Assembly: GCA_030248065.1 (NCBI GenBank)
Contig: JASAMV010004766.1
Coordinates: 62,001 to 126,000 of the forward strand
Length of the DNA stretch: 64,000 nucleotides
Direction: 5' to 3'
Origin: Rhynchonema sp. JSB1_4
Taxonomy: Eukaryota > Nematoda > Chromadorea > Monhysterida > Xyalidae
This document shows, piece after piece, positions 1 to 11,025 of this stretch. The notes below the pieces were generated by a model. The model saw nothing but the letters and a program-made list of their open reading frames with translations. It searched no databases and was not told where the DNA came from. The first letter of the stretch is position 1. Each line of letters starts with the position of its first letter. Both the position numbers and the translations under genes were made by a program.

Positions 1-280
1 ACAGCCAGTTGAGATGTTATCTGCAGGAACAGAGACGGATTGAGTTCATATCGCTCAAAATGAAGTCGAGCATCCGATATTTTGAGAATTTCGAGGTTCC
101 GTTTCGCTGCCTCAACGCCACTCAGCAGGCTGAACGACGGCGACGACGGATGCAGAGTGATGGTCAATGAGACGTTATTTGGGATCAAGCGATCTGGAAC
201 AGGGTGAATAACAAAAACAGTGCACAACTTAATATAGTGGTGACATACCTTGATGAGAAATCTCAGTGTCCAGCATAAAG
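1..280 (-). pseudogene. Inverted partial copy of the Polinton capsid gene
   Basis: This stretch is the reverse complement of about 1062-1341, i.e. the end of capsid exon 2, the small intron after it and most of exon 3. It differs from that region by scattered substitutions and a few indels. It points outward to the left edge, so a second, head-to-head capsid gene or a foldback fragment begins here. Bases 281-446 between the copies are the capsid gene's own upstream region; I see no recognisable element there. Confidence 0.85.
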
Positions 281-446
281 TAATCCCGTTGAATAGACTA
301 ATCCCGTTGATGTGGGATATTCTCGTGCAATCGGTAGCAATTTCGAAACACAAGAAAACAAACAAGAAGAAATCAAAGCCGAAACCAAAGCCAAAGAAAC
401 CAAAGTATCAAGAACGAGTCGCCATCGACAATCCTCTCGTATAACA

Positions 447-2129
447 ATGCCTCCAAAGAAACGCACCAAGGTTGTCCAGGAAGAACCGGCTGTCACGCAG
501 CCTGTGGCGGAACTGAACTCGTTGAACTCGTTCTCACGTGAAGCAGTTCAAGCATCAGTGGTCAATCAGTACCCACAGTACGTGCTTCCCGTTAGCCAGT
601 ACTCGGCCAATTCGGTGATCGTATTCGAAATCAGTGCCAGTTCTACTCTGTTCACTGGACCACAGTTTTATCTGGAGATTTCTGTGAAAATCGTCAATGG
701 CGATTCCACTCCGCTTAACGACAAGGCTGAGGTCGCGCCATGCTCAAACTTTGGGCAAGCCATGTGGTCAGACATTGAGGTATGCGGACGGTTAAGCTCC
801 AATTTTTGCCAACTGATAAAAATAATGAAAAATTGAGGTCCGAGCCAACAACATGCTTCTGACCCAACGTGCCGGCTTGCACGCGTACAAAAGCTGGATT
901 AACACTGCCGTACTGACCAGCGCTGAAGAACTGGAAGGGCTGAACGTGCCGGGCATGATCTTCTTGGTCGATCCCAACAAGTTCGACACGTTGAAAGATG
1001 ATGACAACCCAGCATACGCCGAGCGAAAAAAGTTGTTCGCACGTTCAAGAACGAATCAGTTGTACTTTATGCTGGACACTGAGATTTCTCATCAAGGTAT
1101 GTCACCACTATATTAAGTTGTGTACTGTTCTTGTTATTCACCCTGTTCCAGATCGCTTGATCCCAAATAACGTCTCATTGACCATCACTCTGCATCCGTC
1201 GTCTCCGTCGTTCAGCCTGCTGAGTGGCGTTGAGGCAGCGAAACGGAACCAAATTCTCAAACTATCGGATGCTCGACTTCATTTTGTACGATACGAGCTC
1301 AATCCGTCTCTGTTCCTGCAGATAACATCTCAACTGGCTGTGTCACCGTACCGGTACGTTGCAGTGGATGTTTCTGACCGGTTTTTTTAATTGACTTTTA
1401 CTCACAGAATCCCACTACGTCGTGTGCAAATGCTCACCTTCCAACGATCGGCTGGAGTGTCAACCATATCTGAGACAATATGTTCAAATGCGATTCTCCC
1501 GACAACAGTCTATGTGATGAGTGTCCCATCAAAAACGTTCATGGGCTCGTACTCTCACGAGTATGCACAGAGCAGCACTCTCGGCATGAATGCGATATAT
1601 ATCGTTTCCGAAGGATTGACATTTCCCGCTACACCTCTGGTGATGGACACGTCAACACCGAAATATGTTCGCAGCTATGCTAATTTGCTGCAGGTATGTT
1701 TACACAGCAACTATGGCCGACAGGAACAGCATTCATTTCGTTTACAGGTAGCCGGATGGACCAATTCAAAAGCCTCATGCCCAGTCACTGCAAGAGCGTT
1801 CATGGGCGGGTACTCTATAGCCGCCATAAATTTGTCACGTCTTGCATCAAACGAAGTGCGCTCGCTTCCAAAGTTCGGTTCCGCTGCCTTGCACATTTCG
1901 TACACCACTCCACCTTCAGAATCGGTGACGTATGTTGTTTACGCGGTTAGTTTAAAGTGCAGCCTTGCGTCGTGGAAATTTTTTAATTTTCATGGTTTTC
2001 AGGTGTACGAAAATCAAGTCATGATTGATGCAAGTTACAGGTTAGTTTGTGCCTCTCACCGATGTCCTTTCATTCTTAGATTTTTGGTTTTTTTTCAGAC
2101 TGACCTCCGATTTCGCCTTCTTTGCGTGA
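447..2129 (+). CDS. Polinton/Maverick major capsid protein (double jelly-roll type), 7 exons
   Basis: Likely major capsid protein of a Polinton. Exons read as 447-779, 838-1096, 1152-1353, 1408-1693, 1748-1945, 2003-2040 and 2099-2129, with introns of 54-58 nt that all start GT and end AG. The phases join into one frame of about 448 codons, somewhat short for the family. The N-terminus is basic (MPPKKRTK). Exon 1 ends in a short segment of the type that precedes the first jelly-roll strands in Polinton capsids. Exon 4 carries the family-typical pattern of an RRVQMLTF start, a hydrophobic strand and a GSY turn. The ATG at 447 is chosen because it follows a lysine-rich region that looks non-coding and precedes the basic start. 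The stop overlaps the protease start (TGATG). Capsid identity is by pattern recognition from memory of the family; a profile search would settle it. Confidence 0.72.
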
Positions 2130-2656
2130 TGGAAAGTCGCCAGCTGGAGAAAGTTTTGCGCTGGAATGTACATACACGCCCATGGTTTATCGGTTGCTTT
2201 CTTTCATCCAACCTCCAGCATGTACAGATACATGATCCACTTGTATTTCTTGTCATAAATACATTGACTGAATCGGATGTTCGCCAAAATAAATTGGGTC
2301 ATTTTATACCAGTTGTGATTACATCATCATACGTGTACTTTTATGACAGTTTTGGAAGCCCTGTACTTGATTTTGACCAGCCTGTTCGTGATTTCATAGA
2401 CGTTTTGTGTGCTACTGGTCGTATTCTTGTTGAAAACACAGTAAAAATTCAGTCGGATTCGAGCTGTACCTGTGGTTTGTTTGCCATTTATGTGCTTGAC
2501 TTCTACGCCACCCACTCCTCAATGCAGGGTGTTCTTCAAGCATTTTCCATCCATGACCATCGCTTAAATGATTTGAAATTGTTGGAATATTTCTCAATCC
2601 GTTATCCGATTTATAGTCAAAACTTGAATTCTGCTCAACTGTTGCGTTGCGAATAA
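2129..2656 (+). CDS. Adenain-like cysteine protease of Polinton (PRO)
   Basis: A 175-residue cysteine protease of the adenovirus type (peptidase C5-like), expected to mature the capsid proteins. Visible hallmarks: an aromatic-rich N-terminal turn (WFIGCFLSSNL, residues 19-29), the catalytic histidine in GHFIPVV (H58), an acidic partner in YFYDSFG (D73), the oxyanion glutamine (Q108), and the nucleophile in CTCGLF (C115, followed by G and F as in the family). The length fits Polinton proteases. The gene is a single exon. Its ATG overlaps the capsid stop by one base, and the stop lies 4 nt before the ATPase ATG. All expected catalytic residues are present, so the copy looks intact. Confidence 0.88.
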   Translation: MESRQLEKVLRWNVHTRPWFIGCFLSSNLQHVQIHDPLVFLVINTLTESDVRQNKLGHFIPVVITSSYVYFYDSFGSPVLDFDQPVRDFIDVLCATGRILVENTVKIQSDSSCTCGLFAIYVLDFYATHSSMQGVLQAFSIHDHRLNDLKLLEYFSIRYPIYSQNLNSAQLLRCE

Positions 2657-2660
2657 AATA

Positions 2661-3861
2661 ATGGAACAAATTGAGTCTGGTCGGTTGCTGTTTGCTCACC
2701 CTGCACGCATCCTGATCTGTGGTGCAAGCGGGTAAGTGGTTTTAGACATGACAAGCAATCACCACGTTGGTCGTAGATTTCCCTTGTTTGTAGGAGTGGC
2801 AAAAGCTATCTCATGGAACGTTTGGTCCGCAGCATGCATCAGGAAACACCTTTCCGCAAGATTTTGTTGCTATACCGATACGATCAGCCCATCTATCACA
2901 GTTTGGCTGAATTTGTTGGACCAGTGCTGCATGCAAGCACATGCGTTTCCGACAAGGAGGAACAACTTTTCGATTCTGACCTGGACAAGTCACGGCCTGG
3001 ACTTATAATTATCGATGACATGTGGGACATGTGCGAAAGTGACTTTTTACAAGCTCTACTTCTTGGCAGCAGTCATCATCTCAAGTACGTTTTCCTGTGC
3101 ATCATGCCTGCATGTGCATTTTTACCGGAATTTCGGTATAAAAAATACCAGTTTGGACACACACACACACACACCTTATCAGTAGAGTGTATCATGCCTG
3201 CATGTGCATTTTTACCGGAATTTCGGTATAAAAAATACCAGTTTGGACACACACTCTCGACACAGACACACTCTCTCCTTATCAGTACAGTGTATCATGC
3301 TTGCATGTGCATTTTTACCGGAATTTCGGTATAAAAAATACCAGTTTGGACACACACACTCTCGACACAGACACACTCTCTCCTTATCAGTACACACGCT
3401 CAGACGCACATGATTATTCTTGTTTCAGCGTGACTGTGTTGGTGATGACTCAGAGCTTTTTCATGAGCACCAAAGCCAAATGGAAGAATGTGACACGTAA
3501 CGCCAGGTAAGTTTCGCAATACATGACAATCCTGTCCCTAATTGAATGTCATGCTTTTCAGTGTGTTGATCTTCATGAGATGTATGAACGACAAACATGC
3601 ATTGCATTGCTGTGCTCGCATGTTGTACCCTGGCAAGTCGAGTGCGTTCATGCGTGCTCACGATTTGAGCATGGAACACAATCGTGCTTTGAACGATAAT
3701 AATTTTGGGTAATTTTTATACCATTTTTGCGTTGCTCCCGGCTAAGCTTTCAATGTCATTTCAGTTACATGTGCGTTGATCTGCAAATGGACCGCAAACC
3801 AGAATGGTCACTGCGTACTGGCGTCTGCAATGGTGAAACCCCAATTGTGTACAAAATATAA
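2661..3861 (+). CDS. Polinton genome-packaging ATPase (FtsK/HerA superfamily), 5 exons
   Basis: Packaging ATPase that would pump DNA into the capsid. Exons read as 2661-2731, 2794-3084, 3429-3506, 3562-3708 and 3765-3861, giving about 227 residues, the usual size. The Walker A motif GASGSGKS (about residues 21-28) is split by the first intron inside a glycine codon. Walker B is LIIIDDMWD (from about residue 94). After the long second intron comes the sensor-like segment VLVMTQSFF, typical of these ATPases, and near the end YMCVDL. Three introns are 55-62 nt, but the second is 344 nt and filled by tandem repeats. The stop TAA overlaps the next ATG (TAATG). All splice junctions are GT-AG and keep frame. 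Confidence 0.85.
3085..3428 (+). repeat. Tandem repeat filling ATPase intron 2
   Basis: Three copies (about 3100-3180, 3187-3290 and 3294-3395) of a unit with ATCATGCCTGCATGTGCATT, a palindromic ACCGGAATTTCGGT, a TATAAAAAATACC stretch and a CA-rich tail. It makes this intron six times longer than its neighbours. The TATAAA inside each unit could act as a promoter, but this is only a sequence resemblance. Confidence 0.85.
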
Positions 3862-4298
3862 TGGATCAATTGTGCTCGTGCGAACATTATCTTCGAATAT
3901 TACTTGATTCTGATGCTCGTCTATTCAATTCTGTAATTCGATACGCCCATGAGGATTTGATTGCATGCCTGTGCGCATGTGCATTGAACATTTTGCTGCG
4001 AAACGTGAACGTTTCCGATAAAGAGCTTGCCACAATCAAACAACATCGGAGAGATTTGTACAGATTAGCTGACAAAACTCAGTCGCGCAAACTGAAGACA
4101 CGATTTCTGGTTACGAACAACGGACGAAATCTGGTTCAGCTTATTCTGCCGCCAATTTTGCGGGCATTTGACAACGGCCTGTTCAAATATGTCGAATGTG
4201 AGAAGTTACGCCCTGGTCGAGCCTCAAGTGCTCAAGGCACTGCGACGAAACGCAAAACACTTTGGAAACCTTCAACAAAACCGAGTCCTACAGCTTGA
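3861..4298 (+). CDS. Small basic Polinton late protein with hydrophobic C-terminal segment
   Basis: A 145-residue ORF starting on the last base of the ATPase stop. The N-terminal half is cysteine-rich. The middle is basic (repeated K/R between residues 60 and 95). It is followed by a glycine/asparagine turn and a hydrophobic stretch (LVQLILPPILRAF). This layout, a basic helix region then a hydrophobic patch, recalls a small conserved protein that sits beside the ATPase in many Polintons and adintoviruses. The last 37 codons overlap the next ORF in another frame, so the true protein may effectively end near the hydrophobic segment. Function is not established; a virion or membrane-active role is inference. 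Confidence 0.55.
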   Translation: MDQLCSCEHYLRILLDSDARLFNSVIRYAHEDLIACLCACALNILLRNVNVSDKELATIKQHRRDLYRLADKTQSRKLKTRFLVTNNGRNLVQLILPPILRAFDNGLFKYVECEKLRPGRASSAQGTATKRKTLWKPSTKPSPTA

Positions 4299-4929
4299 TG
4301 AAGAGATTGAACGTGTTTTGAGCGACCGAAAAGTAAATCCGTCGAATGCCGCTGCTGCCGTCGGACAAAAGCTAATTGATATGTACATTCAAAAACAACA
4401 ATTGAACGATCAGCGTGCTCCCCGCCAACCACTGCAGTCTAATGCTGCTGCACAAACGGAACCGCCAATTAAAGATGAGTCTATCGATGAAGAACTGGAC
4501 TCGGACTTTATTGATGCCCAAGAAGTTCCAAAAGACGGCCCTGAAGAACAAAAGCCCGTGGTTGAAGTAGAACAAAAGGCCACAGTTTCAACACAGGGAG
4601 ACCATATGGAGGGTGAGCAAGCACGTGCGATCGAAGAGTTTATTTCTACTCTCCCTACACGTCAACAAGTCGCAGCAAAAGACGCGTACAGCGTTTTACA
4701 TCAGTTGCCCAGTGATTCATTCAAAATTATGCCTGACTATTCTGTTTCTGTTGGTGATAAACATTTTCCCAAGTCTAATGTGACAGATATTTTGCGTCGT
4801 GTCTTTTCTGGTGTGCAGCGTGGTGTTCCCTCGCCGGCTGGTCTTAAAGAAACGTTGAATCTTTTAAACGAAACCAGAAATCCTGGTCTTGTCAATCCGT
4901 TTGTGCCCGTGCATGAGTTGCCTGATTAA
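4189..4929 (+). CDS. Polinton-type conserved hypothetical protein (SxxxLVxP N-terminus)
   Basis: A 246-residue ORF from the ATG at 4189; the frame is open a little further upstream but without an ATG. The start SYALVEPQVLKALRRN resembles the 'LVP...Y..LL' opening of a protein family found with capsid genes in many animal Polintons. The middle is acidic and low in complexity (about residues 85-145). The C-terminal part is compact, with a predicted helix-rich segment and a NPGLVNPF motif near the end. It overlaps the preceding gene by 110 bases and is the last gene of the cassette. No catalytic motif is visible; I would not assign a function. No Polinton polymerase B or integrase lies in this window. 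Confidence 0.55.
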   Translation: MSNVRSYALVEPQVLKALRRNAKHFGNLQQNRVLQLDEEIERVLSDRKVNPSNAAAAVGQKLIDMYIQKQQLNDQRAPRQPLQSNAAAQTEPPIKDESIDEELDSDFIDAQEVPKDGPEEQKPVVEVEQKATVSTQGDHMEGEQARAIEEFISTLPTRQQVAAKDAYSVLHQLPSDSFKIMPDYSVSVGDKHFPKSNVTDILRRVFSGVQRGVPSPAGLKETLNLLNETRNPGLVNPFVPVHELPD

Positions 4930-4935
4930 AATATC

Positions 4936-5416
4936 GAACCGTTGCAGTGCCCAGGCTTCTATATCGCTTCACAAAGCCTCGAATGTGGTACTACCCCAAG
5001 AAGGGTATCCACACGCAATATGCATTGATCACACACAAGTACATGGCACGTACTAGCGTCAGCTAACGCACTTCCTTGTTGACAAGCATTCATGGGTACC
5101 AGAAATAATACATACATAGTTATCAGTTGGGTACCATGCTGTGCCATGGTGACGGTATGTTGCAACATATATTGTATATAATGCATGTACATTGGATACC
5201 ATGTATGTATGTATGTATGTATGTATGTATGTATGTATGTATGTATGTATGTATGTATGTGTGTATGTATGTATGTATGTATGTATGTACGTACAGTATG
5301 TATGTATGCATCTACGTATGTATGTATGTATGTATGTAGGTACCATAGGTACTTTGGGTGCTGTAGGTACTTTGTAACAGTCTGACGGAGTAAAATAATC
5401 TATGTGCCAGCACGGG
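4936..5416. repeat. Repeat block B next to the Polinton genes, with (TATG)n tract
   Basis: Begins just after the last Polinton stop. It matches, with divergence, about 42250-42660 and the reverse complement of about 21070-21480. Shared landmarks are CAGCGTCAGCTAACGCACTT-like sequence, CATTCATGGGTACC and GGAGTAAAATAATCTATGTG. The middle here is replaced by an almost pure TATG tract (5203-5340), whereas the other copies carry GGTACC-containing minisatellite. Bases 5417-5500 are a short junction with nothing recognisable. Confidence 0.8.
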
Positions 5417-5499
5417 GTAAAATAATCAAAGTACCCGCCTATTCCCACGTGTATTGGACACAGTTTTTGGCTGAACCAAACACCTCCTCCATAGACGAC

Positions 5500-8400
5500 G
5501 ACGTGGGTACCCCGTGGGTACCATGTTGGGTGACCAGATTAATTTTGCTGTTGCTGCGAGTGTTCTCATGCCTCATTCAGTCAATCAAGTGAAGTGTTAA
5601 GCCGATCGACCATTCATTCACAGCGCGACAGTAGCAAGCGAAGTCATACCCACAAAAGTGCATACCATCCGTATGCATGAAAGAAAGTGTTGTTTGTTTG
5701 CCCGAATGAACCTGAATTATCAGGGTGCGCGCCAGACCTGGTCAACGCTGGGCATAATAAAGGAACCTGGCTTAGGCTTGTGACCAGCTTACTTTTGTTG
5801 TTGTTCCGCTTGTTCTCTTGACTCAATCATTCAATCAAGTTAATTGTTAAGCCGATCGACCATTCATTCACACCAGCGACAGTTGCAATCCAAGTCACAC
5901 CCACAAAAGTGCATACCTCCGTGTGCATGCAAGAAAGTGTTGTTTGTTTGTCTGAATGAACCTGAATTATCAGGGTGCACGCCAGATAAGCCGATCGACC
6001 ATTCATTCACCACAGCGACAGTAGCAAGCCAAGTCACACCCTGGGTTAGACTAGTGACCAGATTAATTTTGTTGTTGCTGCGAGTGTTCTCATGCCTCAA
6101 CCAGTCAATCAAGTTAAGTGTTAAGCCGATCGGCCATTCATTCACAGCGCGACAGTAGCAAGCGAAGTCATACCCACAAAAGTGCATAACATCCGTGTGC
6201 ATGCAAGAAAGTGTTGTTTGTTTGTCTGAATGAACCTGAATTATCAGGGTGCGCGCCAGACCTGGTCAGCGCTGGGCATAATAAAGAAACCTGGCTTAGG
6301 CTTGTGACCAGCTTAATATTGTTGTTGTTGCGCTTGTTCTCGTGCCTCAATCAATTAATCAAGTGAAAGATTAAGCAGATCGACCACACAGGAAAAAATC
6401 ATAATCTAGGTGCGTTTAGGCACAGTGTTGTTTGTCTGTTTGTCTGAATGAACCTAATTATCAGGGTGCACGCCGGATAAGCCGATCACATTCATTTACC
6501 CAGCGACAGTAGCAAGCCAAGTCACACCCTGGCTGAGACTAGTAACCAGATTAATTTTGTTGCTGCTGCGAGTGTTCTCATGCCTCAATCAGTCAATCAA
6601 GTTAAAGATTAAGCGACATACATTAATTCTCACAGCGACATTAGCAAGCCAAGTCACACCCACAAAAGCGATACCATCCGTTGCATGCAAGAAAATGTTT
6701 TTGTCTGTTTGTCTGAATGAACCTGAATTATCAGTGCACGCCAGAAACGATCGACCATTCATTTACCCACGACAGTAGCAAGCCAAGTCACACCCTGGCT
6801 GAGACTAGCGACCAGATTAATTTTGTTGTTGCTGCGAGTATTCTCATGCCTCAACAGTCAATCAAGTTGAAGATTAAGATCGACCATTCATTCTCACCAG
6901 CGACAGTAGCAAGACAAGTCACACCCACAAAAGCGCATACCATCCGTGTGCATGCAAGAAAATGTTGTTTGTCTGTTTGTCTAATAACCTAATTATCAGG
7001 GTGACGCAGATAACCATCGACCATTCATTTACCCAGAGTAGCAAGCCAACACACTGCTAGACTAGCGACCAATTAATTTTTTGTTGTGAGTATTCTCATG
7101 CCTCAATCAGTCAATAAGTTAGATTAAGCCGATCGACCATCATTCTCAAGCGACAGTAGCAAGCCAGTCAACCCACAAAAGCGCATACATCGTGTGCGTG
7201 AAGAAGTGTTGTTTGTTTTCGAATGAACTAATATCAGGGTGCGCGCACTGGTCAACTGGGCATAATAAAGGAACCTGCTTAGTCTTGTGACCAGCTTAAT
7301 TTTGTTGTTGTTCCGCTTGTTCTCGTGCCTCAATCAATAATCAAGGAAAGATTAACATCGACCACAAGGAAAAAATGCATAATCTAGGTGCGTTTAGGAA
7401 CAGTGTTGTTTGTCGGTTTGTCTGAATGAACCTGAGTTATCGGGGTGCTGGCCAGATAAGCCGATCGCCATTCATTTACCCCAGCGAAGTAGCAAGCCAA
7501 GTCAACCCGGCTGAGACTAGTGACCAGATTAATTTTGTTGTTGCTGGAGTATTCTCATCCACTCAATCAATTGATCAAGTTAAATTAAGCCGATCGACCA
7601 TTCATTCACACCAGCGACATAGCAAGCCAAGTCAACCACAAAAGCGATACCATCGTGTGCATAAGAAAGTGTTGTTTGTCTGTTTGTCTGAATAACCTAA
7701 TTATCAGGGTGCACGCCAGATAAGCCGACGACATTCATTTACCCCAGCGACAGTAGCAAGCCAAGTCACACCCTGGCTGAGATAGTGACCACATTAATCT
7801 TGTTGTTGCGCGAGTGTTCTCATGCCTCAAAGTCAATAAGTTGAAGATTAAGCCGATCGACATTCATTCTCACAGCAAGTAGCAAGCCAAGTCACACCAC
7901 AAAAGCATACCATCCGTGTGATGCAAGAAAGTGTTGTTTGTTTGTCTAATGAACCTAATTATCAGGGTGACGCATAAGCGATCGACCATCATTCACCACG
8001 AGTAGCAAGCAAGTCACACCACAAAAGAACCATCCGTGTGCATGCAAGAAAGTGTAGTTTGTTTGTCTGAATGAACCTGAATTATCAGGGTGCGCGCCAG
8101 ACCTGGTCAACGCTGGGCACAATAAAGGAACCTGGCTTAGGCTTGTGACCAGCTTAATTTTGTTGTTTTTCCGCTTGTTCTCGTGCCTCAATCAATTAAT
8201 CAAGTGAAAGATTAAGCCGATCGACCATTCATTCACACCAGCGACAGTAGCAAGACAAGTCACACCACAAAAGCGCATACCATCCGTGTGCATGCAAGAA
8301 AGTGTAGTTTGTTTGTCTAATAACCTAATATCAGGTGCGCGCCAGACCTGGTCAACGCTGGGCATAATAAAGGAACCTGGCTTAGGCTTGTGACCTGCTT

Positions 8401-10900
8401 AATTTTGTTGTTGTTCCGCTTGTTCTCGTGCCTCAATCAATTAATCAAGTGAAAGATTAAGCCGATCGACCATTCATTCACACCAGCGACAGTAGCAAGA
8501 CAAGTCACACCCACAAAAGCGCATACCATCCGTGTGCATGCAAGAAAGTGTAGTTTGTTTGTCTGAATGAACCTGAATTATCAGGGTGCGCGCCAGACCT
8601 GGTCAACGCTGGGCATAATAAAGGAACTTGGCTTAGGCTTGTGACCTGCTTAATTTTGTTGTTGTTCCGCTTGTTCCCGTGCCTCAATCAATTAATCAAG
8701 TTCATTCACACCAGCGACAGTAGCAATCCAAGTCACACCCACAAAAGTGCATACCATCCGTGTGCATGCAATAAAGTGTTGTTTGTTTCACGTGATGAAC
8801 CTGAATTATCAGAGTGCACGCCAGACCTAGTCAGCGCTGAGCATAAATGAGGAATCTGGCTAAGACTAGGGACCAGATTAATTTTGTTGTTGCTGCGAGT
8901 GTTCTCATGCCTCATTCAGTCAATCAAGTTAAGTGTTAAGCCGATCGACCATTCATTCACAGCGCGACAGTACTAAGCGAAGTCATACCCACAAAAGTGC
9001 ATACCATCCGTGTGCATGCAAGAAAGTGTTGTTTGTTTGTCCGAATGAACCTGAATTATCAGGGTGCGCGCCAGACCTGGTCAACGCTGGGCATAATAAA
9101 GGAACCTGGCTTAGTCTTGTGACCAGCTTAATTTTGTTGTTGTTCCGCTTGTTCTCGTGCCTCAATCAATTAATCAAGTGAAAGATTAAGCCGATCGACC
9201 ATTCATTCACACTAGCGGCAGTAGCAATCCAAGTCACACCCACAAAAGTGCATACCATCCGTGTGCATGCAATAAAGTGTTGTTTGTTTCACGTGATGAA
9301 CCTGAATTATCAGAGTGCACGCCAGACCTAGTCAGCGCTGGGCATAAATGAGGAATATGGCTAAGACCAGGGACCAGATTAATTTTGTTGTTGCTGCGAG
9401 TGTTCTCATGCCTCAATCGATTGATCAAGTTAAAGATTAAGAAGATCGACCATTCATTCACACCTGCGACAGTAGCAAGCCAAGTCCACACCCACAAAAG
9501 CGCATACCATCCGTGTGCATGCAAGAAAGTGTAGTTCGTTAGTCTGAATGAACCTGAATTATCAGGGTGCACGCCAGATAAGCCGATCGACCATTCGTTC
9601 ACCCCAGCGACAGTAGCAAGCCAAGTCACACCCTGGCTAAGACTAGTGACCAGATTAATTTTGTTGTTGCTGCGAGTGTTCTCATGCCTCAATCAGTCAA
9701 TCAGTATTCAAGATCGACCATCATTCAAGCAAGTAGCAAGAAGTCATACCACAAAGTGCATACATTTTGAGGTTTTTTTTTCATTAAATTATCAGAGTCA
9801 CGCCAGACCTAGTCAGCGCTGGGCATAAATGAGGAATCTGGCTAAGACTAGTGACCAGATTAACTTTGTTGTTGCTGCGAGTGTTCTCATGCCTCAATCA
9901 ATTAATCAAGTTAAAGATTAAGCCGATCGACCATTCATTCACACCAGCGACAGTAGCAAGCCAAGTCACACCCACAAAAGCGCATACCATCCGTGTGCAT
10001 GCAAGAAAGTGTTGTTTGTTTGTCTGAATGAACCTGAATTATCAGGGTGCACGCCAGACAAGCCGATCGACCATTCATTCACCCCAGCGACAGTAGCGAG
10101 CCAAGTCACACCCTGGGTTGAACTGGTGACCAGATTAATTTTGTTGTTGCTGCGAGTGTTCTCATGCCTCAATCAGTCAATCAAGTTAAGTGTTAAGCCG
10201 ATCGAAAATTCATTCACAGCGCGACAGTGGCAAGCGAAGTCATACCCACAAAAGTGCATACCATCTGTGTGCATGCAAGAAAGTGTTGTTTGTTTCACGT
10301 GATGAACCTGAATTATCAGAGTTCACGCCAGACCTAGTCAGCGCTGGGCATAAATGAGGAATCTGGCTAAGACTAGTGACCAGATTAATTTTGTTGTTGC
10401 TGCGCGTGTTCTCATGGCTCAATCAATTAATCAAGTGAAAGATTAAGCCGATCGACCATTCATTCACACCAGCGGCAGTAGCATCCCCTTTACCGTTTTT
10501 TTTGTTGTTTTCTCTCTATTAGTTAATTAAGCCATCTACCATCATTCACAGCCAAGTAGCAATCCAAGTCACACCCACAAAAGTGCATACCATGCGTGTG
10601 CATGCAAGAAAGTGTTGTTTGTTTCACGTGATGAACCTGAATTATCAGAGTGCAATCCAGACCTGGTCAGCAGCGCCGGGCATAAATGAGGAATCTGGCT
10701 AAGACTAGTGACCAGATTAATTTTGTCGCTGCTGCGAGTGTTCTCATGCCTCAATCAATTGATCAAGTTAAAGATTAAGCCGATCGACCTTTCATTCACA
10801 CCAGCGACAGTAGCAAGCCAAGTCACACCCACAAAGGCGCATACCATCCGTGTGCATGCAAGAAAGTGTTGTTTGTTTGTCTGAATGAACCTGTTTCGGG
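5500..10900. repeat. ~245 bp satellite array with shorter variants
   Basis: Tandem copies of a unit recognisable by GCCGATCGACCATTCATTCA, CATACCATCCGTGTGCATGC, GAACCTGAATTATCAGGGTG and ATTAATTTTGTTGTTGCTGC. For example, successive units start at 8216 and 8461 (245 bp). Longer and shorter variants alternate, giving higher-order groups. One variant carries a piece of the TTTAGGTGCG minisatellite (about 6400 and 7380, also at 18085). Between about 6400 and 8340 and around 9700-9790 the copies carry many single-base deletions relative to clean copies, as in uncorrected reads. Copies at 10480-11025 are increasingly degraded. No gene is supported here. Confidence 0.95.
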
Positions 10901-11025
10901 TGCTCGCTGTACCATCACTTCTTTCCCGTGACGTAGCATGCCATGTACACCCTGGCTGAGTTGCCGTTTTTTGTTGCTGCCTGCGTGTTCTCTGCCTCTC
11001 CGTCTCGTTTCCCTCTTCTCAGCGG

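Noticed and set aside
5127..5448. Overlapping ORFs on both strands with repeating MYVC or HTYI residues
   Set aside because: Direct translations of the TATG microsatellite and its flanks.
5644..10754. A recurring ~60-codon minus-strand ORF (MRHENKRNNNKIKLV type) in many satellite units
   Set aside because: It repeats because the satellite repeats. It is broken in other units, has no domain, and lies in non-coding tandem DNA.
6380..10900. Regularly spaced repeats considered as a CRISPR array
   Set aside because: Units are about 245 bp with no short repeat/unique spacer pattern, and the context is eukaryotic.
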